Of a stretch of 64,000 nt of DNA, positions 1 through 9,131 are shown one piece after another. The stretch spans positions 62,001 through 126,000 of the forward strand of contig JAEUSU010000023.1 in assembly GCA_016788635.1 (NCBI GenBank), in the 5' to 3' direction. Below the pieces are notes generated by a model, which was given only the letters and a program-made list of their open reading frames with translations, did no database searches and had not been told where the DNA came from. The first letter of the stretch is position 1, and the number at the start of each line of letters is the position of its first letter. Both the position numbers and the translations under genes were made by a program. This stretch comes from Flavobacteriales bacterium. GTDB lineage: Bacteria > Bacteroidota > Bacteroidia > Flavobacteriales_F > PHOS-HE28.

Positions 1-595
1 CAAGCAGGTGAAACCGACCTTCATCTGCTACATGGTCCAATCACCCCCGGTGAACGGGTTCTCGCGCGTGTCGTACTTCAATTATCAGAACCCCAACAGC
101 ACGCCGGTCTACATCCCCGTCGGCCCGAACAACTTCATCACGGCCTCATCGTTCGATGGGAGCGAACAACCGGTCCTTTTCCTGCCCGGCACCTCGGCGC
201 CGATCGCGATCCCGCACAACGGTACGTCCATAACCTGGCAGGTGACCAGCAACAAGAACAACAATACCACGGGGTCAATTCCCGCGAACAGTTCGAACGT
301 GGTATGCTCCAGTCCGGGTATCAAGACCCTCATCGAGGTGGAGGAAGCACCACTGGAGGTTCGCGTCTACCCCAACCCATCCTCGGGCGTGGTGTATCTG
401 GAATTCCCCGAGATCGATGTCAATGGTGCCAGCGTGGAGGTGTTCAGTGCCCTTGGCACCCGATGCGCCGTGCAGGTCGGGCAAACCAATGACCAGCGCA
501 TGGAACTGGACCTTTCCGCCTATGGCAGGGGTGTCTACCTCATCCAGGTCATCCAGTCGGGTGAGCGGAAGTCATACAGGGTCGTGATCGAATAA
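1..595 (+). CDS. C-terminal part of a T9SS-sorted secreted protein (5' end outside window)
   Basis: The reading frame is open from the first base of the window, so the start codon almost certainly lies upstream; a GTG at 8 is only an internal codon. About the last 80 residues form a type IX secretion type A sorting domain: a VYPNPSSG motif, two beta-rich stretches, a GRGVYLIQV strand and a final basic VVIE end. This domain directs export across the outer membrane and cell-surface attachment in Bacteroidota. The visible N-terminal part has no recognised domain; it is rich in Asn, Ser and Pro, as usual for surface proteins. A strong palindromic terminator follows the stop by 18 bp. The product's activity cannot be told from this fragment. 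Confidence 0.8.
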   Translation, partial: KQVKPTFICYMVQSPPVNGFSRVSYFNYQNPNSTPVYIPVGPNNFITASSFDGSEQPVLFLPGTSAPIAIPHNGTSITWQVTSNKNNNTTGSIPANSSNVVCSSPGIKTLIEVEEAPLEVRVYPNPSSGVVYLEFPEIDVNGASVEVFSALGTRCAVQVGQTNDQRMELDLSAYGRGVYLIQVIQSGERKSYRVVIE

Positions 596-612
596 CCTAC
601 AACACACAGCAT

Positions 613-648
613 AAAGAGCCACTTGCCGCATGCGGCAAGTGGCTCTTT
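613..648 (+). terminator. Perfect 36-bp palindrome, Rho-independent terminator
   Basis: An 18+18 bp perfect inverted repeat (arms 613-630 and 631-648) starts with AAAGAGCC and ends with GGCTCTTT. It sits just after the T9SS gene and 27 bp before the likely start of the cyclase gene. The A-run before and T-run after mean it can terminate in both directions. Confidence 0.85.
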
Positions 649-675
649 TGCATGAGGGGCTTACCTTCGGTCGCC

Positions 676-2658
676 ATGTTCAGGCTGCCCATCCTAATCG
701 CCCTGCTCACGTGCTTTCTGTCCTCCTACGGACAGACCGAGGCGGTCGACAGCTTGAAGGCGGTCCTGAAACGCGAAATGCCTGACTCCTCACGCGTTTC
801 CACCTTGCTGGAGTTGAGCGCCCAGTTCTACCGCACCGACGCGGAGCAAGCCAGGAAGCTTGCCGAAGAAGCGAAGGACCTTGCTGAGCAAAGCGGGTAC
901 AAGGCCGGTCTGGCCCGGGCATACAAGGCCATTGGCATGACCCATTATTTCCAGAATGACTGGGTGGATGCCTTGGTGAACTGGAAGCACGCGCTGGAGA
1001 CCTTCCGTGCCATCAACGACCTGAACGGGGTGTCCAACATGTTGAACAACCTCGGCGCGGTGCACTTCAACGGTGGCGATGACAAGGCCGCGTTGGACTA
1101 CTACCTGGAATCCCTTCGCGTGGCGGAGGCCACCAAGGACTCGTTGAGGACCGTGACGGCACTGGTGAACATCGGCTCCGTGTACCTCAACAAGGAGTCC
1201 AGCAAGCACATGGCCTACAAGTACTACAAGCGCGCACTTCCGCTGAGCAGGGCCCTGGGCGACCATGATGCCATCGGCACCTGCGCCGTGAACCTGGGCG
1301 AGATCTTCCTTCGCAAGGAGAACCGGACCGATTCAACGGACTATTACAACCCCGATTCGGCGCTCTTCTACTTCGAGACCGCGCTGGAAGCCTATCGCAA
1401 CTCGTCCACGGGCAACCTGCCCTTTGCCTTGAAGAGCATAGGCCGCGTTTATGCCATTCGTGGCGACTACACCAAGGCGATCCAATACCAGACCGAGGCA
1501 TACCAGATCGCCATGGCCATGGAAGCGCGCCTGGAAATGGCCCAATCGCTCCTGAGCCTGGCGGACACCTATGAGAGCAAGGGTGACATCCCATCGGCGG
1601 TCAAGACCTTCGCGCATGCCAAGGCACTTGCGGTGGAGCTCAATGCGCTATACGAGATGCAGTCCGCCTACAAAGGACTTGCCGACAGCTACTCCAAGTC
1701 CGGCGACTACAAGCAGGCCTACACCTTCCTGAACCTCTATTCGGACATCAAGGACACGCTGTACGACGCCGAGATGGACAAGAAGCTCCAGGCACAGACC
1801 CTGAGCTATGAGATCGAGATGAAGGAGGGGCACATCTCGCTGTTGGAAAAGGACCAGGAACTGAAGGAACTGGAGCTCCAGCGGCAGAAGGCGATCCGCA
1901 ATGCAATGCTCGGGATCGGCGTGCTGCTTCTTCTCCTTGCCGGTGGGCTTTTCAACCGCTACCAATACACGCGCAGAACGAACAAGATCATTGCCGCCGA
2001 GAAAGAGCGGTCAGAGAACCTCCTGCTGAACATCCTGCCTGCTGAGGTGGCCGAGGAACTGAAGGCAAAAGGTGAGGCAGAGGCCGTGCAGATCGACATG
2101 GTGACCGTGCTGTTCACCGATTTCAAGGGGTTCACGGCGCTCAGCGAGCAGGTGACCCCCAAGCAACTGGTGAAGGACCTGCACGAGTGCTTCAGCGCCT
2201 TCGACCACTTCTGTGAAGACCACGGACTGGAGAAGATCAAGACCATCGGCGATGCCTATATGGCGGCCGGTGGGGTACCGGTGCCCAATACCACCCATGC
2301 CTCGGACGCCATCGCGGCGGCGTTCAAGATGCGCGACTTCATCACCGAGGGCAAGGCACGCAAGATCGCGGCGGGCCTGCCCTACTTCGAGATCCGCATC
2401 GGCATCCACACCGGGCCGGTGGTGGCCGGAATCGTGGGGGTGAAGAAATTCAGCTACGACATCTGGGGCGATACTGTGAACACCGCCAGCCGTATGGAGA
2501 GCAGTGGTGAGGCGGGACAGGTGAACATCAGCGAGGCCACCTACGATCTGGTGAAAAACGAACCGGGGCTCACGTTCACATCACGCGGGAAGGTGCAAGC
2601 CAAGGGCAAGGGAGAGATGGAGATGTATTTCGTGCGCCGAAGCTCTGAAGGAGCGTAG
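676..2658 (+). CDS. TPR-sensor class III adenylate cyclase, membrane anchored
   Basis: Predicted to make cAMP from ATP. From the chosen ATG at 676 there is a signal peptide (FRLPILIALLTCFLSSYGQ). Tetratricopeptide repeats follow at roughly residues 40-370, then a coiled coil, one membrane segment near 408-428, a LLLNILP signalling helix and a C-terminal class III cyclase domain. The metal-binding Asp pair is visible in LFTDFKGF (about 480) and IGDAYM (about 524). The substrate Lys in KIKTIGDAY and the Asp in WGDTVNTASRM fit ATP rather than GTP specificity. Topology suggests a periplasmic TPR sensor driving a cytoplasmic cyclase. An ATG at 652 would add eight residues before the signal peptide, and it starts right against the upstream terminator, so 676 is preferred. 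The pattern is common in Bacteroidota, but the signal sensed is unknown. Confidence 0.9.
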   Translation: MFRLPILIALLTCFLSSYGQTEAVDSLKAVLKREMPDSSRVSTLLELSAQFYRTDAEQARKLAEEAKDLAEQSGYKAGLARAYKAIGMTHYFQNDWVDALVNWKHALETFRAINDLNGVSNMLNNLGAVHFNGGDDKAALDYYLESLRVAEATKDSLRTVTALVNIGSVYLNKESSKHMAYKYYKRALPLSRALGDHDAIGTCAVNLGEIFLRKENRTDSTDYYNPDSALFYFETALEAYRNSSTGNLPFALKSIGRVYAIRGDYTKAIQYQTEAYQIAMAMEARLEMAQSLLSLADTYESKGDIPSAVKTFAHAKALAVELNALYEMQSAYKGLADSYSKSGDYKQAYTFLNLYSDIKDTLYDAEMDKKLQAQTLSYEIEMKEGHISLLEKDQELKELELQRQKAIRNAMLGIGVLLLLLAGGLFNRYQYTRRTNKIIAAEKERSENLLLNILPAEVAEELKAKGEAEAVQIDMVTVLFTDFKGFTALSEQVTPKQLVKDLHECFSAFDHFCEDHGLEKIKTIGDAYMAAGGVPVPNTTHASDAIAAAFKMRDFITEGKARKIAAGLPYFEIRIGIHTGPVVAGIVGVKKFSYDIWGDTVNTASRMESSGEAGQVNISEATYDLVKNEPGLTFTSRGKVQAKGKGEMEMYFVRRSSEGA

Positions 2659-2804
2659 GCGGGATGCGTGCAGCGCGAAGGGTGATCAGCTCAGCAGGCT
2701 CGCACGGTGAAGCGACCCGGAAACCGCTTCCCCACACCTGCATACCGCCCGTCCCAAACGGTCAGGTTCGGGAACCGGACGGGCTACCTTCACGTGACCA
2801 ACCA

Positions 2805-3164
2805 ATGGCCATGCATTCACCTTCCATCTGGCTGATCTGGCCGCCCCGCGTGGCGGGCATCGCATTCGTGTGCTTCCTGAGCCTCTTCGCACTGGACGCC
2901 TTCCAGGGTGATGCGGGCATGGGCGAGAAAACCCTGGACTACCTGAAGCACTTGACACCCGCGGCAGTATGCGCACTGGTGGTGGTGCTGGCCTGGCGGC
3001 GCGAATGGCTCGGCGCCGTGGGCTTCCTGGCACTGGCCGCGTTCTACACCTGGATGGCCTGGGACCACCTGGATTGGGTGGCCGTGATCGCCGGGCCGCT
3101 GGTGGTGATCGCCGTGTTCTATGGGCTGGCCTGGAGGGCGCGGAAGCGCGTCGCAACCATTTGA
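2805..3164 (+). CDS. Small integral membrane protein, four predicted helices
   Basis: 119 residues from the ATG at 2805. Four hydrophobic segments are visible (about residues 8-28, 45-62, 66-82 and 87-107), separated by short charged loops such as WRREW and AWRARKR. It resembles small uncharacterised multi-pass proteins of Bacteroidota. The frame is open further upstream, but that stretch is not hydrophobic, and a TACCTTCA -7-like box at 2785-2792 lies just before the chosen start. No catalytic motif is seen, so no function is assigned. Confidence 0.6.
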   Translation: MAMHSPSIWLIWPPRVAGIAFVCFLSLFALDAFQGDAGMGEKTLDYLKHLTPAAVCALVVVLAWRREWLGAVGFLALAAFYTWMAWDHLDWVAVIAGPLVVIAVFYGLAWRARKRVATI

Positions 3165-3225
3165 CGATGACCAGCCCAGTGTCAACCGCTGGGTCCATGG
3201 CGTGAGGCCCTGATCAGTTTCTCTA

Positions 3226-3918
3226 CTAGAGGGTCAGGTCGGCATCGAATTGCCAGGTGAAGGGCCTGACGAAGGTGTCGAAGGTGCGTAAGGGTGCGGG
3301 GGGCAGGTCTTTCCATATCGTCCGGACGTTCTGTTCCTCATCCTCCGTGATGTTGCCACTGGTCACCTTCATGCGGCCGGCTATGAAGTCGATGCTGCGC
3401 GCTTCGCCTTCGCCCGTGCTGGCATGGTAGTGGGCCACTTCCGCACCGATCAGTTCGAAGCCGTTGTCGCCATGGCGGAACGCGTAGCCATGCCCCCAGC
3501 GCCACGCGCTCCCACCGTAAAAGCTGAGCATCAAGCGTCCATCCTTCACCACAACGCCTTCGAAGGGATCGAACCACCCGCCTTCATCCGCGCGCAGGAT
3601 GAAGCGGTCGTTGTCCAATGCAAGCCGGTAGCCATCGGTGGCGGCGAATAGCACGACGAGCTTGCGCGGTGGGGCGACCGGGCCGGACCTGTCCATGCCG
3701 GTGGTATCACCGGGAATGGTGTCCATGCACTGCAACACCAGCACCACATCGTCGCGTTGGTCGTTGTTCAGGTCGCCGGTGGCGGTATCGAGTGGCAGCC
3801 ATCGGTCCGGAATGAAGGCCGCGATGGAACTGCCCGACCCCGGCAAGCGCGGCACGTCCGTTTGACCCCATGCCGAGGCACAGCTGACAAGAAGAAGTGC
3901 GATGGTGAACTGGTGCAT
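3226..3918 (-). CDS. Secreted protein with one FG-GAP/VCBS-like calcium motif, function unknown
   Basis: 230 residues from the ATG at 3918, chosen because it opens a clean signal peptide (MHQFTIALLLVSCASAWGQ); upstream in-frame codons are not hydrophobic. Near residue 45 the motif GDLNNDQRDDVVLVLQ matches the Asp/Asn-rich FG-GAP or VCBS loop. The remainder is beta-rich (FYGGSAWRWGHGYAF). It lies 58 bp downstream of a lipoprotein gene on the same strand and is probably co-transcribed. A 7-bp hairpin (3938-3965) sits between the two genes. An exported, possibly calcium-binding protein is inferred. Confidence 0.65.
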   Translation of the reverse strand: MHQFTIALLLVSCASAWGQTDVPRLPGSGSSIAAFIPDRWLPLDTATGDLNNDQRDDVVLVLQCMDTIPGDTTGMDRSGPVAPPRKLVVLFAATDGYRLALDNDRFILRADEGGWFDPFEGVVVKDGRLMLSFYGGSAWRWGHGYAFRHGDNGFELIGAEVAHYHASTGEGEARSIDFIAGRMKVTSGNITEDEEQNVRTIWKDLPPAPLRTFDTFVRPFTWQFDADLTL

Positions 3919-3937
3919 GGTCCTAAGCCTGGTCGTC

Positions 3938-3965
3938 CGCAGGGTCCACTTCGTTAGGCCCTGCG
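3938..3965 (-). other. Intergenic hairpin inside a two-gene operon
   Basis: Arms CGCAGGG and CCCTGCG are separated by 14 bases. The hairpin lies between the lipoprotein gene (start 4378) and the FG-GAP-like gene (start 3918) on the minus strand. There is no T-run, so it is a weak terminator or mRNA-stability element at best. Confidence 0.3.
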
Positions 3966-3976
3966 GGGGCATCGTT

Positions 3977-4378
3977 TCATTGGATCAAGCCACTACGCAT
4001 GCTATCCAGCACCAGGGAGTCCTTCAGCTCGCGCTGCTTTCCTGCGTTGATCATCTCCTCCACTGCGCGGTTCTTCCGCTCCACCGTGGGTCGCGCACAT
4101 TCCACGCTGCAGAACAGCTTCCCTTTGTGTGCCATGGCCATGTGCTCTACCGGAACCTGCTCCTTCTCGGCCAGGACTGTGATCGGTACGGCCTCGACCC
4201 TGATCTCGTCAAAACGCATGTTCCCCTCCCTCCTCGCCTCTGGCGGAATGGTGACCACCACACAACGTTCCAAACGCGTAATGACCTCCCGGTCCTTCGC
4301 ACATTCATACACGGCCGGGCCGCAGCCCGTGGCCAGCAGTATACAGGCCAGCCACGTGCTGTTGATGATCGCATGCAT
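3977..4378 (-). CDS. Small lipoprotein, function unknown
   Basis: 133 residues. The N-terminus is a lipoprotein signal with lipobox LATGC, cleaved before Cys19. The mature part has several Cys residues (YECAKD, ERCVVV, CSVECARP) and charged C-terminal helices. No family was recognised. A TACTTTCG -7-like box ends 4 bp before the ATG, so the mRNA may be leaderless. The FG-GAP-like secreted protein gene follows 58 bp downstream, which suggests a small envelope operon. Confidence 0.65.
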   Translation of the reverse strand: MHAIINSTWLACILLATGCGPAVYECAKDREVITRLERCVVVTIPPEARREGNMRFDEIRVEAVPITVLAEKEQVPVEHMAMAHKGKLFCSVECARPTVERKNRAVEEMINAGKQRELKDSLVLDSMRSGLIQ

Positions 4379-4382
4379 GGAG

Positions 4383-4390
4383 CGAAAGTA
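4383..4390 (-). promoter_or_regulatory. -7 box TACTTTCG, 4 bp from start codon
   Basis: Matches the Bacteroidota -7 consensus TAnnTTTG at 7 of 8 positions when read on the minus strand. It ends 4 bp before the ATG at 4378, which places the transcription start at or next to the ATG. Confidence 0.5.
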
Positions 4391-4447
4391 GGCCGGCCTT
4401 GGTCATCCGCAGGGGGCACTAAGAGAGACCCCGATCGCGGGAGATCT

Positions 4448-6841
4448 TCACTCCCCCACCATCCTCATCACCTTCTCCACCACATCCTCCACGCTGGGTT
4501 TGCTGAAGTAGTCGCCATCGCTGCCGTAGGCGGGGCGGTGGGCCTTGGCGGCGAGGGTGCTCGGGGTGGCATCCAGGTGGCGATAGCCGCCCTGCACTTC
4601 GAGGATCTCGCGTAGGATGTAGGCGCTGGCACCACCGGGCACGTCCTCGTCCACCACCAGCAAGCGGTTGGTCTTCCTGAGGCTCTCCACGATGCGGTGC
4701 TCCCGGTCGAAGGGCAGCAGGGTGCGCGCATCGATCAGCTCCACGCTGATGCCCTGCTCTTCCAACAGGTCACAGGCCTTCGCACAGATGGTGAAGGTGC
4801 TGCCGTAGCTCACCAGCGTGAGGTCATCGCCCTCGCGCACCACCTCGGGGATGCCGATGGGCACGGTGTACTCGCCGAGGTTGGCGGGCAGGCGTTCCTT
4901 GCTGCGGTAGCCGTTGAGGCATTCGATCACAAGCGCAGGATCGTCGCTCTGGATGAGCGTGTTGTACATGCCGGCGGCCTGCTGCATGTTGCGGGGCACG
5001 CACACCACCACGCCGCGTACGCTGTTGATGATCATGCCCATGGGGCTGCCGCTGTGCCACACGCCCTCCAGCCGGTGGCCGCGCGTGCGCACGATGAGCG
5101 GGCATTTCTGTCCGCCCTTGGTGCGCCATAGCACGGTGGCCAGGTCGTCGCTCATGCCCTGCAGGCAGTAGAGCAGGTAGTCCAGGTATTGGATCTCCGC
5201 CACGGGACGCAGGCCGCGCAGCGCCATGCCGATGCCCTGCCCGAGGATGGTGGCCTCGCGGATGCCGGTATCGCTCACGCGCAGCTCGCCGAACTGGGCC
5301 TGCATGCCCTCCATGCCCTGGTTCACGTCGCCGATCTTGCCGGTGTCCTCACCGAAGGTGAGCAGCAGGGGCTCCTTCTCGAAGAGCGCTTTGAAGTTGT
5401 CGCGGATGATGATGCGGCCATCCACCTGTTCATCGCTCGCATACTCCACCGGCACCTCGTGCACGTTGAGGCAGCTGTTACGGCTTTCGCTGTAGAGGTG
5501 GCTGCCGTAGCGGTCGGCATTGTCGGCCAGGGAACGGTCCACCCAGTCTTGCAGCGCACGCGTGTCTGCATTGCCCGCCATCAGGATCGCGCGTCGTGCG
5601 GCGCTCAGCACTTCCTTGCGGCCGGGGGACATCTCGGTCTTCAGGTCTGAGGCCAACGCGGCCAACTCGCCGCTCGCCGCTGATGAACTGGCCGCTTCCA
5701 ACATGGCCACCACTTCGTCGCGTTCCGTCTTGATCTCTTCCTGAAAGGCCTTCCATGCCGCCTTCTGCGCGTTGCGGGCATCCTGCTTCGCCTGGGTTTC
5801 AATGGCATCGAGGTCCTCTGCCGTGGCAATGGCCTCTCCACCCGGACGGAAATTCAGGATCCACTCGCGGAACTTCACATTGCAGTCGAAGTCCTTGTAC
5901 CACGCCAGGAGCTCGGGGCTTTTGTAGCGCTCGTGACTTCCACTGGTGCTGTGCCCCTGCGGCTGGGTCACCTCTTCCACATGGATGAGGCAGGGCACAT
6001 GCTCCTCGCGGCAGCGCGCGATGGCCTCTTCGTAGGTGCGGTTCAGGCCGGCGTAGTCCCAACCCTTGGTCTTGTAGATGCGGATGCCGTTGGTCCCCTC
6101 CTCCTTCTGGAAGCCCTGCAGCAGCGTGCTGATGCTGCCCTTGGTGGTCTGGTGGGCCTTGCTCACGCTGATGCCCCAGCCATCGTCCCACACGCTCATG
6201 GCCAGCGGTACCTGAAGTACGCCAGCGGCGTTCATGGTCTCCCAGAAGTGGCCCTCGCTGGTGCTGGCATCGCCAATGGTGCCGAAGGCCACCTCGTCGC
6301 CCTTGTCGGAAAGGTGCGTGTAGCTGTGCAACGCGTCGTTGTTGCGGAACACCTTGCTCGCTTGCGCCAGGCCCAGCAGGCGCGGCATCTGACCGGCCGT
6401 GGGGCTGATGTCCGGACTGGAGTTGGGCTGGGCCATCAGGTCCTTCCACTCGCCGTTGTCATCGAGGCTGCGGGTACTGAAGTGGCCGTTCATGCTGCGG
6501 CCGGCGCTGCTGGGGTCGGCCTCCAGGCTGGCATGCGCGTAGAGCTGCGCGAACCACTGCTGCACGGTGAGCTGGCCTATGGCGAACATGAAGGTCATGT
6601 CGCGGTAGTACCCGCTGCGCCAGTCGCCGTGGCGGAACTGCTTGGCCATGGCCAGCTGGGCCAGCTCCTTGCCATCGCCGAAGATGCCGAACTTGGCCTT
6701 GCCACCGAGCACCTCCTTGCGGCCGATGAGCGAGGCTTCACGGCTCAACACACACAGTTCATAGTCGCGCAGGATCTCGGCGCGCACCTCCTCCAGGGTC
6801 ATGCCTTCCTCCACGTCGGCGGTGGGTCTGTTCAAGCTCAT
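4448..6841 (-). CDS. 2-oxoacid dehydrogenase E1, alpha and beta fused in one chain
   Basis: Thiamine-pyrophosphate-dependent E1 component of a branched-chain 2-oxoacid or pyruvate dehydrogenase complex; it decarboxylates the 2-oxoacid and passes the acyl group to lipoyl-E2. It has 797 residues, about the sum of separate alpha and beta subunits. The alpha half (to about 450) carries the TPP/Mg motif around GDASTSEGHFWETMNAAG (about 187-204). The beta half starts near 480 with LLTFGEDTGKIGDVNQG and contains the transketolase pyrimidine domain (VAEIQYLDYLLYC) and a C-terminal domain (SVELIDARTLLPFD). Such one-chain E1 proteins are typical of Bacteroidota. E2 and E3 genes are not in the window, so the substrate (branched-chain versus pyruvate) stays open. 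A perfect -7 box lies 25 bp upstream. Confidence 0.9.
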   Translation of the reverse strand: MSLNRPTADVEEGMTLEEVRAEILRDYELCVLSREASLIGRKEVLGGKAKFGIFGDGKELAQLAMAKQFRHGDWRSGYYRDMTFMFAIGQLTVQQWFAQLYAHASLEADPSSAGRSMNGHFSTRSLDDNGEWKDLMAQPNSSPDISPTAGQMPRLLGLAQASKVFRNNDALHSYTHLSDKGDEVAFGTIGDASTSEGHFWETMNAAGVLQVPLAMSVWDDGWGISVSKAHQTTKGSISTLLQGFQKEEGTNGIRIYKTKGWDYAGLNRTYEEAIARCREEHVPCLIHVEEVTQPQGHSTSGSHERYKSPELLAWYKDFDCNVKFREWILNFRPGGEAIATAEDLDAIETQAKQDARNAQKAAWKAFQEEIKTERDEVVAMLEAASSSAASGELAALASDLKTEMSPGRKEVLSAARRAILMAGNADTRALQDWVDRSLADNADRYGSHLYSESRNSCLNVHEVPVEYASDEQVDGRIIIRDNFKALFEKEPLLLTFGEDTGKIGDVNQGMEGMQAQFGELRVSDTGIREATILGQGIGMALRGLRPVAEIQYLDYLLYCLQGMSDDLATVLWRTKGGQKCPLIVRTRGHRLEGVWHSGSPMGMIINSVRGVVVCVPRNMQQAAGMYNTLIQSDDPALVIECLNGYRSKERLPANLGEYTVPIGIPEVVREGDDLTLVSYGSTFTICAKACDLLEEQGISVELIDARTLLPFDREHRIVESLRKTNRLLVVDEDVPGGASAYILREILEVQGGYRHLDATPSTLAAKAHRPAYGSDGDYFSKPSVEDVVEKVMRMVGE

Positions 6842-6866
6842 TGCGGTTCAGTACAAGCGTAGTGTT

Positions 6867-6874
6867 CAAAGGTA
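6867..6874 (-). promoter_or_regulatory. Perfect -7 box TACCTTTG for the E1 gene
   Basis: Read on the minus strand it is an exact TAnnTTTG match. It ends 25 bp before the ATG at 6841. No good -33 TTG was seen at the usual 19-21 bp spacing. Confidence 0.55.
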
Positions 6875-6919
6875 GGGCGCCCAAGGCGTTCGGGAGCAGC
6901 CGCCAGAGCGCCGGACCGG

Positions 6920-8656
6920 TCAGGGGGAAACGCCGAAAAGCTTGCAGTTGTCGATGCGGAGCGCATCGTAAACGCGCCGGTTCCAGGGGAAGAGCGCTTC
7001 GGGGATGGAGCCGTTGCGGGTCTCCTTCAGGTAACGGGCGGTCATTGAGCGGACCTTGTCCTTGTACTCGGAATGGATGGCACGGGCCTGTGTCAGGGTC
7101 ACTCCGGGTGCGCTCAGTCGTCGTTCCATGGCCTGGCGCTCCACCTCGCACAGGTCGAACCAGATGTTGTGGAAGCAGGCGGTCCATGGCTGGCGCACCG
7201 AGAAGTCGTGCGTTCGGAAGCCATCCAATACGGTGGCCGAGAAGTGGACCAGACGGCCTTTGACCGTGTCGAGGTCCAGGTAGAGCTGGGCCACCAGTTC
7301 CACCGGATCCAAAGCCGGCTCCATGATGTACCCCGTACCACGGGCGTTCAAGCGCGTGGCGGGCGGTTTCTCCTGGATGGTGGCCAGGTCCTTGATCACC
7401 ATACGCTTCTCCGCCGACCACACGGCATAATGCGCCCCGAAGAAATTGCGCTTGTTGTCCAGCTGTTCCGGCCAGTCACCTGTGCGCAGATCGTTCTGTT
7501 CCAGGAACGCGCGGTCGCGCTGCTGGCGGGCCGTGGGCAACGGCGCCGCGGTGCGCGCCCAAAACGCCGTGTCCTCCGGCAGCCAGCCGAGCTTGCGGTA
7601 GTCCGGCAGCTCGCCCGGATATTCGAACAAGGGCGTGATGAAGGGCCCGCTCCGGTCGAACGCGTGCAGCACGGCGCTCGTGCGGAAGGTTTCGGTGAAG
7701 CCCGGTCCGGAGTAGACCATGCGGTAGTCCAGTTGCATCACCTCCGGCAATGCCTGCCCTTGCGTGCTCCAGGTCTGGCGGATGCGCATGTCCACGGTAT
7801 CAATGCGGCCGTGATCGAACAAGGGGCGGAACGGATGCTTGCCGCAGGACGTGCAGGACAACTCCAACGCGCGCACAAGATCACCCTCCGCGCTCAGCCA
7901 CAGGTCCAGTGCAAAGGCACGGTTCCCCGCCTTGCGCGGCGTCACCCGCAGGTGGTCCACGCCGTCCTTTCCGCTGCCCACGCTCACCAATTCCACCTCG
8001 TAGCTGCGCTGCAACAGCCGTGGTGATGAAGCGGACAACGGGGACGCTGGGAACAGCGTGCCTTCTGCCAGCACATCGAAAAGAGCGAAGGCGCGGGTGG
8101 TGTTGTAGTTGATGTAAAGGCGATCGTTCAAGGGCACCACCCCGATGCGCCCCTGCTTCAGTTCCAGCACTTCGAGGCGCGCGGCGTAGTAGGACGCGCT
8201 GAAGTAGGCATGCATCATCTCCACCGGCATGGTGTCGGCAAAGGTCTCCATGCCGAAGAACGCGCGTGCCTTCACGGGTGGTGCCTTCCTCAACTTGCGC
8301 GCTGCGTGCACCACGCGCCGGTACAGCCGGTCGTCCACCACCACGTTGAATTCCGGCAGGCCATGCAGGGCACGCGCCAGCGTGATCGTCCCGTCACCCG
8401 GCAGATCGGCCACGGAAGCCCGACGCGTAACATAGCCCACGTACGAGATGCGTAGCGAATCCAGATCGGTAAGACCGCGCAGCTCGAACCAGCCTTCCGC
8501 GTTGGTGATGGCGCCATAGGTGGTACCCAGTACCGCCACGGTGGCGAAGCCCAGAGGTGAGCCGTCCTGCGCGTCCACCACGCGGCCGGTAAGGGTGGTC
8601 TGGCCCTGTGCGAGCGCCATGCAGAACAGGCTCGAAAGGAGAATGGCGCAGCGCAT
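6920..8656 (-). CDS. Carboxypeptidase-regulatory-like domain protein, secreted or outer membrane
   Basis: 578 residues from the ATG at 8656, which opens a signal peptide (MRCAILLSSLFCMALAQGQ). Residues about 20-95 form a carboxypeptidase regulatory-like (CarbopepD_reg_2) fold: TGRVVDAQDGSPLGFATV, ITNAEGWFEL and LRISYVGY are all diagnostic. The rest is beta-rich with a long C-terminal region and no TonB-dependent receptor plug or barrel that can be recognised. In Bacteroidota this N-terminal domain marks outer-membrane or surface proteins. The frame is open another 300 bases upstream, but that stretch overlaps the divergent gene and has no signal sequence. Function unknown. Confidence 0.75.
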   Translation of the reverse strand: MRCAILLSSLFCMALAQGQTTLTGRVVDAQDGSPLGFATVAVLGTTYGAITNAEGWFELRGLTDLDSLRISYVGYVTRRASVADLPGDGTITLARALHGLPEFNVVVDDRLYRRVVHAARKLRKAPPVKARAFFGMETFADTMPVEMMHAYFSASYYAARLEVLELKQGRIGVVPLNDRLYINYNTTRAFALFDVLAEGTLFPASPLSASSPRLLQRSYEVELVSVGSGKDGVDHLRVTPRKAGNRAFALDLWLSAEGDLVRALELSCTSCGKHPFRPLFDHGRIDTVDMRIRQTWSTQGQALPEVMQLDYRMVYSGPGFTETFRTSAVLHAFDRSGPFITPLFEYPGELPDYRKLGWLPEDTAFWARTAAPLPTARQQRDRAFLEQNDLRTGDWPEQLDNKRNFFGAHYAVWSAEKRMVIKDLATIQEKPPATRLNARGTGYIMEPALDPVELVAQLYLDLDTVKGRLVHFSATVLDGFRTHDFSVRQPWTACFHNIWFDLCEVERQAMERRLSAPGVTLTQARAIHSEYKDKVRSMTARYLKETRNGSIPEALFPWNRRVYDALRIDNCKLFGVSP

Positions 8657-8685
8657 TGCTGAAAGGTAGGCGCGTGATAGCTTTG
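8656..8685 (+). promoter_or_regulatory. Promoter: TTG -33, 19-bp spacer, TAGCTTTG -7
   Basis: TTG at 8656-8658 and a perfect TAGCTTTG at 8678-8685 are separated by 19 bp, the usual Bacteroidota spacing. The -7 box ends 17 bp before the ATG at 8703. It is the best complete promoter in the window. Confidence 0.65.
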
Positions 8686-8702
8686 AGCAATACCCGCACA
8701 TC

Positions 8703-9125
8703 ATGGCCACCACTGCGCTCAAGACCCGGCCCACCGCTGCGGATGTCGACAACTTCATCGACTCCCTGACGGACGAGGAACAACGCGATGACAGCCGCAC
8801 GCTCGTTAAGCTGATGAGCAAGGCCACCAAAGCCGAACCCAGGCTCTGGGGGCCCGGTATCGTGGGCTTCGGCACCACCACCATGAAGTACGCCAGCGGC
8901 CGCGAGGTGGAGTGGATGCGCTGCGGTTTCAGCCCGCGCAAGGGCAAGCTCAGCATCTACCTCACCTGCGACATCGCGAAGCACGCCCCCCTGCTGAAGA
9001 AGCTCGGCAAGCACACGACCGGCGTGGGCTGCCTTTATGTGAAACGCCTGGCCGATGTGGACGGCAAGGCATTGGCAGCCCTCCTCCAGGCAGCGTTGAA
9101 GGATGCGAAAGGCTGGTCGGCCTAG
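8703..9125 (+). CDS. DUF1801 (YdhG-like) domain protein
   Basis: 140 residues. The pattern FIDSLTDEEQRDDSRTLVKL, then GIVGFGTTTMKYASG and GLSPRKGKLSIYL-like (here CGFSPRKGKLSIYL), fits the DUF1801/YdhG family of small soluble proteins. The biochemical role of the family is not established. It has its own strong promoter and is divergent from the carboxypeptidase-regulatory-like gene. It ends only 6 bp from the stop of the convergent choice-of-anchor L gene, leaving no room for a separate terminator. Confidence 0.8.
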   Translation: MATTALKTRPTAADVDNFIDSLTDEEQRDDSRTLVKLMSKATKAEPRLWGPGIVGFGTTTMKYASGREVEWMRCGFSPRKGKLSIYLTCDIAKHAPLLKKLGKHTTGVGCLYVKRLADVDGKALAALLQAALKDAKGWSA

Positions 9126-9131
9126 CGCCGG

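Noticed and set aside
652-675. Start of the adenylate cyclase at 652
   Set aside because: The ATG is only 4 bp after the terminator palindrome, and the eight added residues precede a perfect signal peptide that begins at 676.
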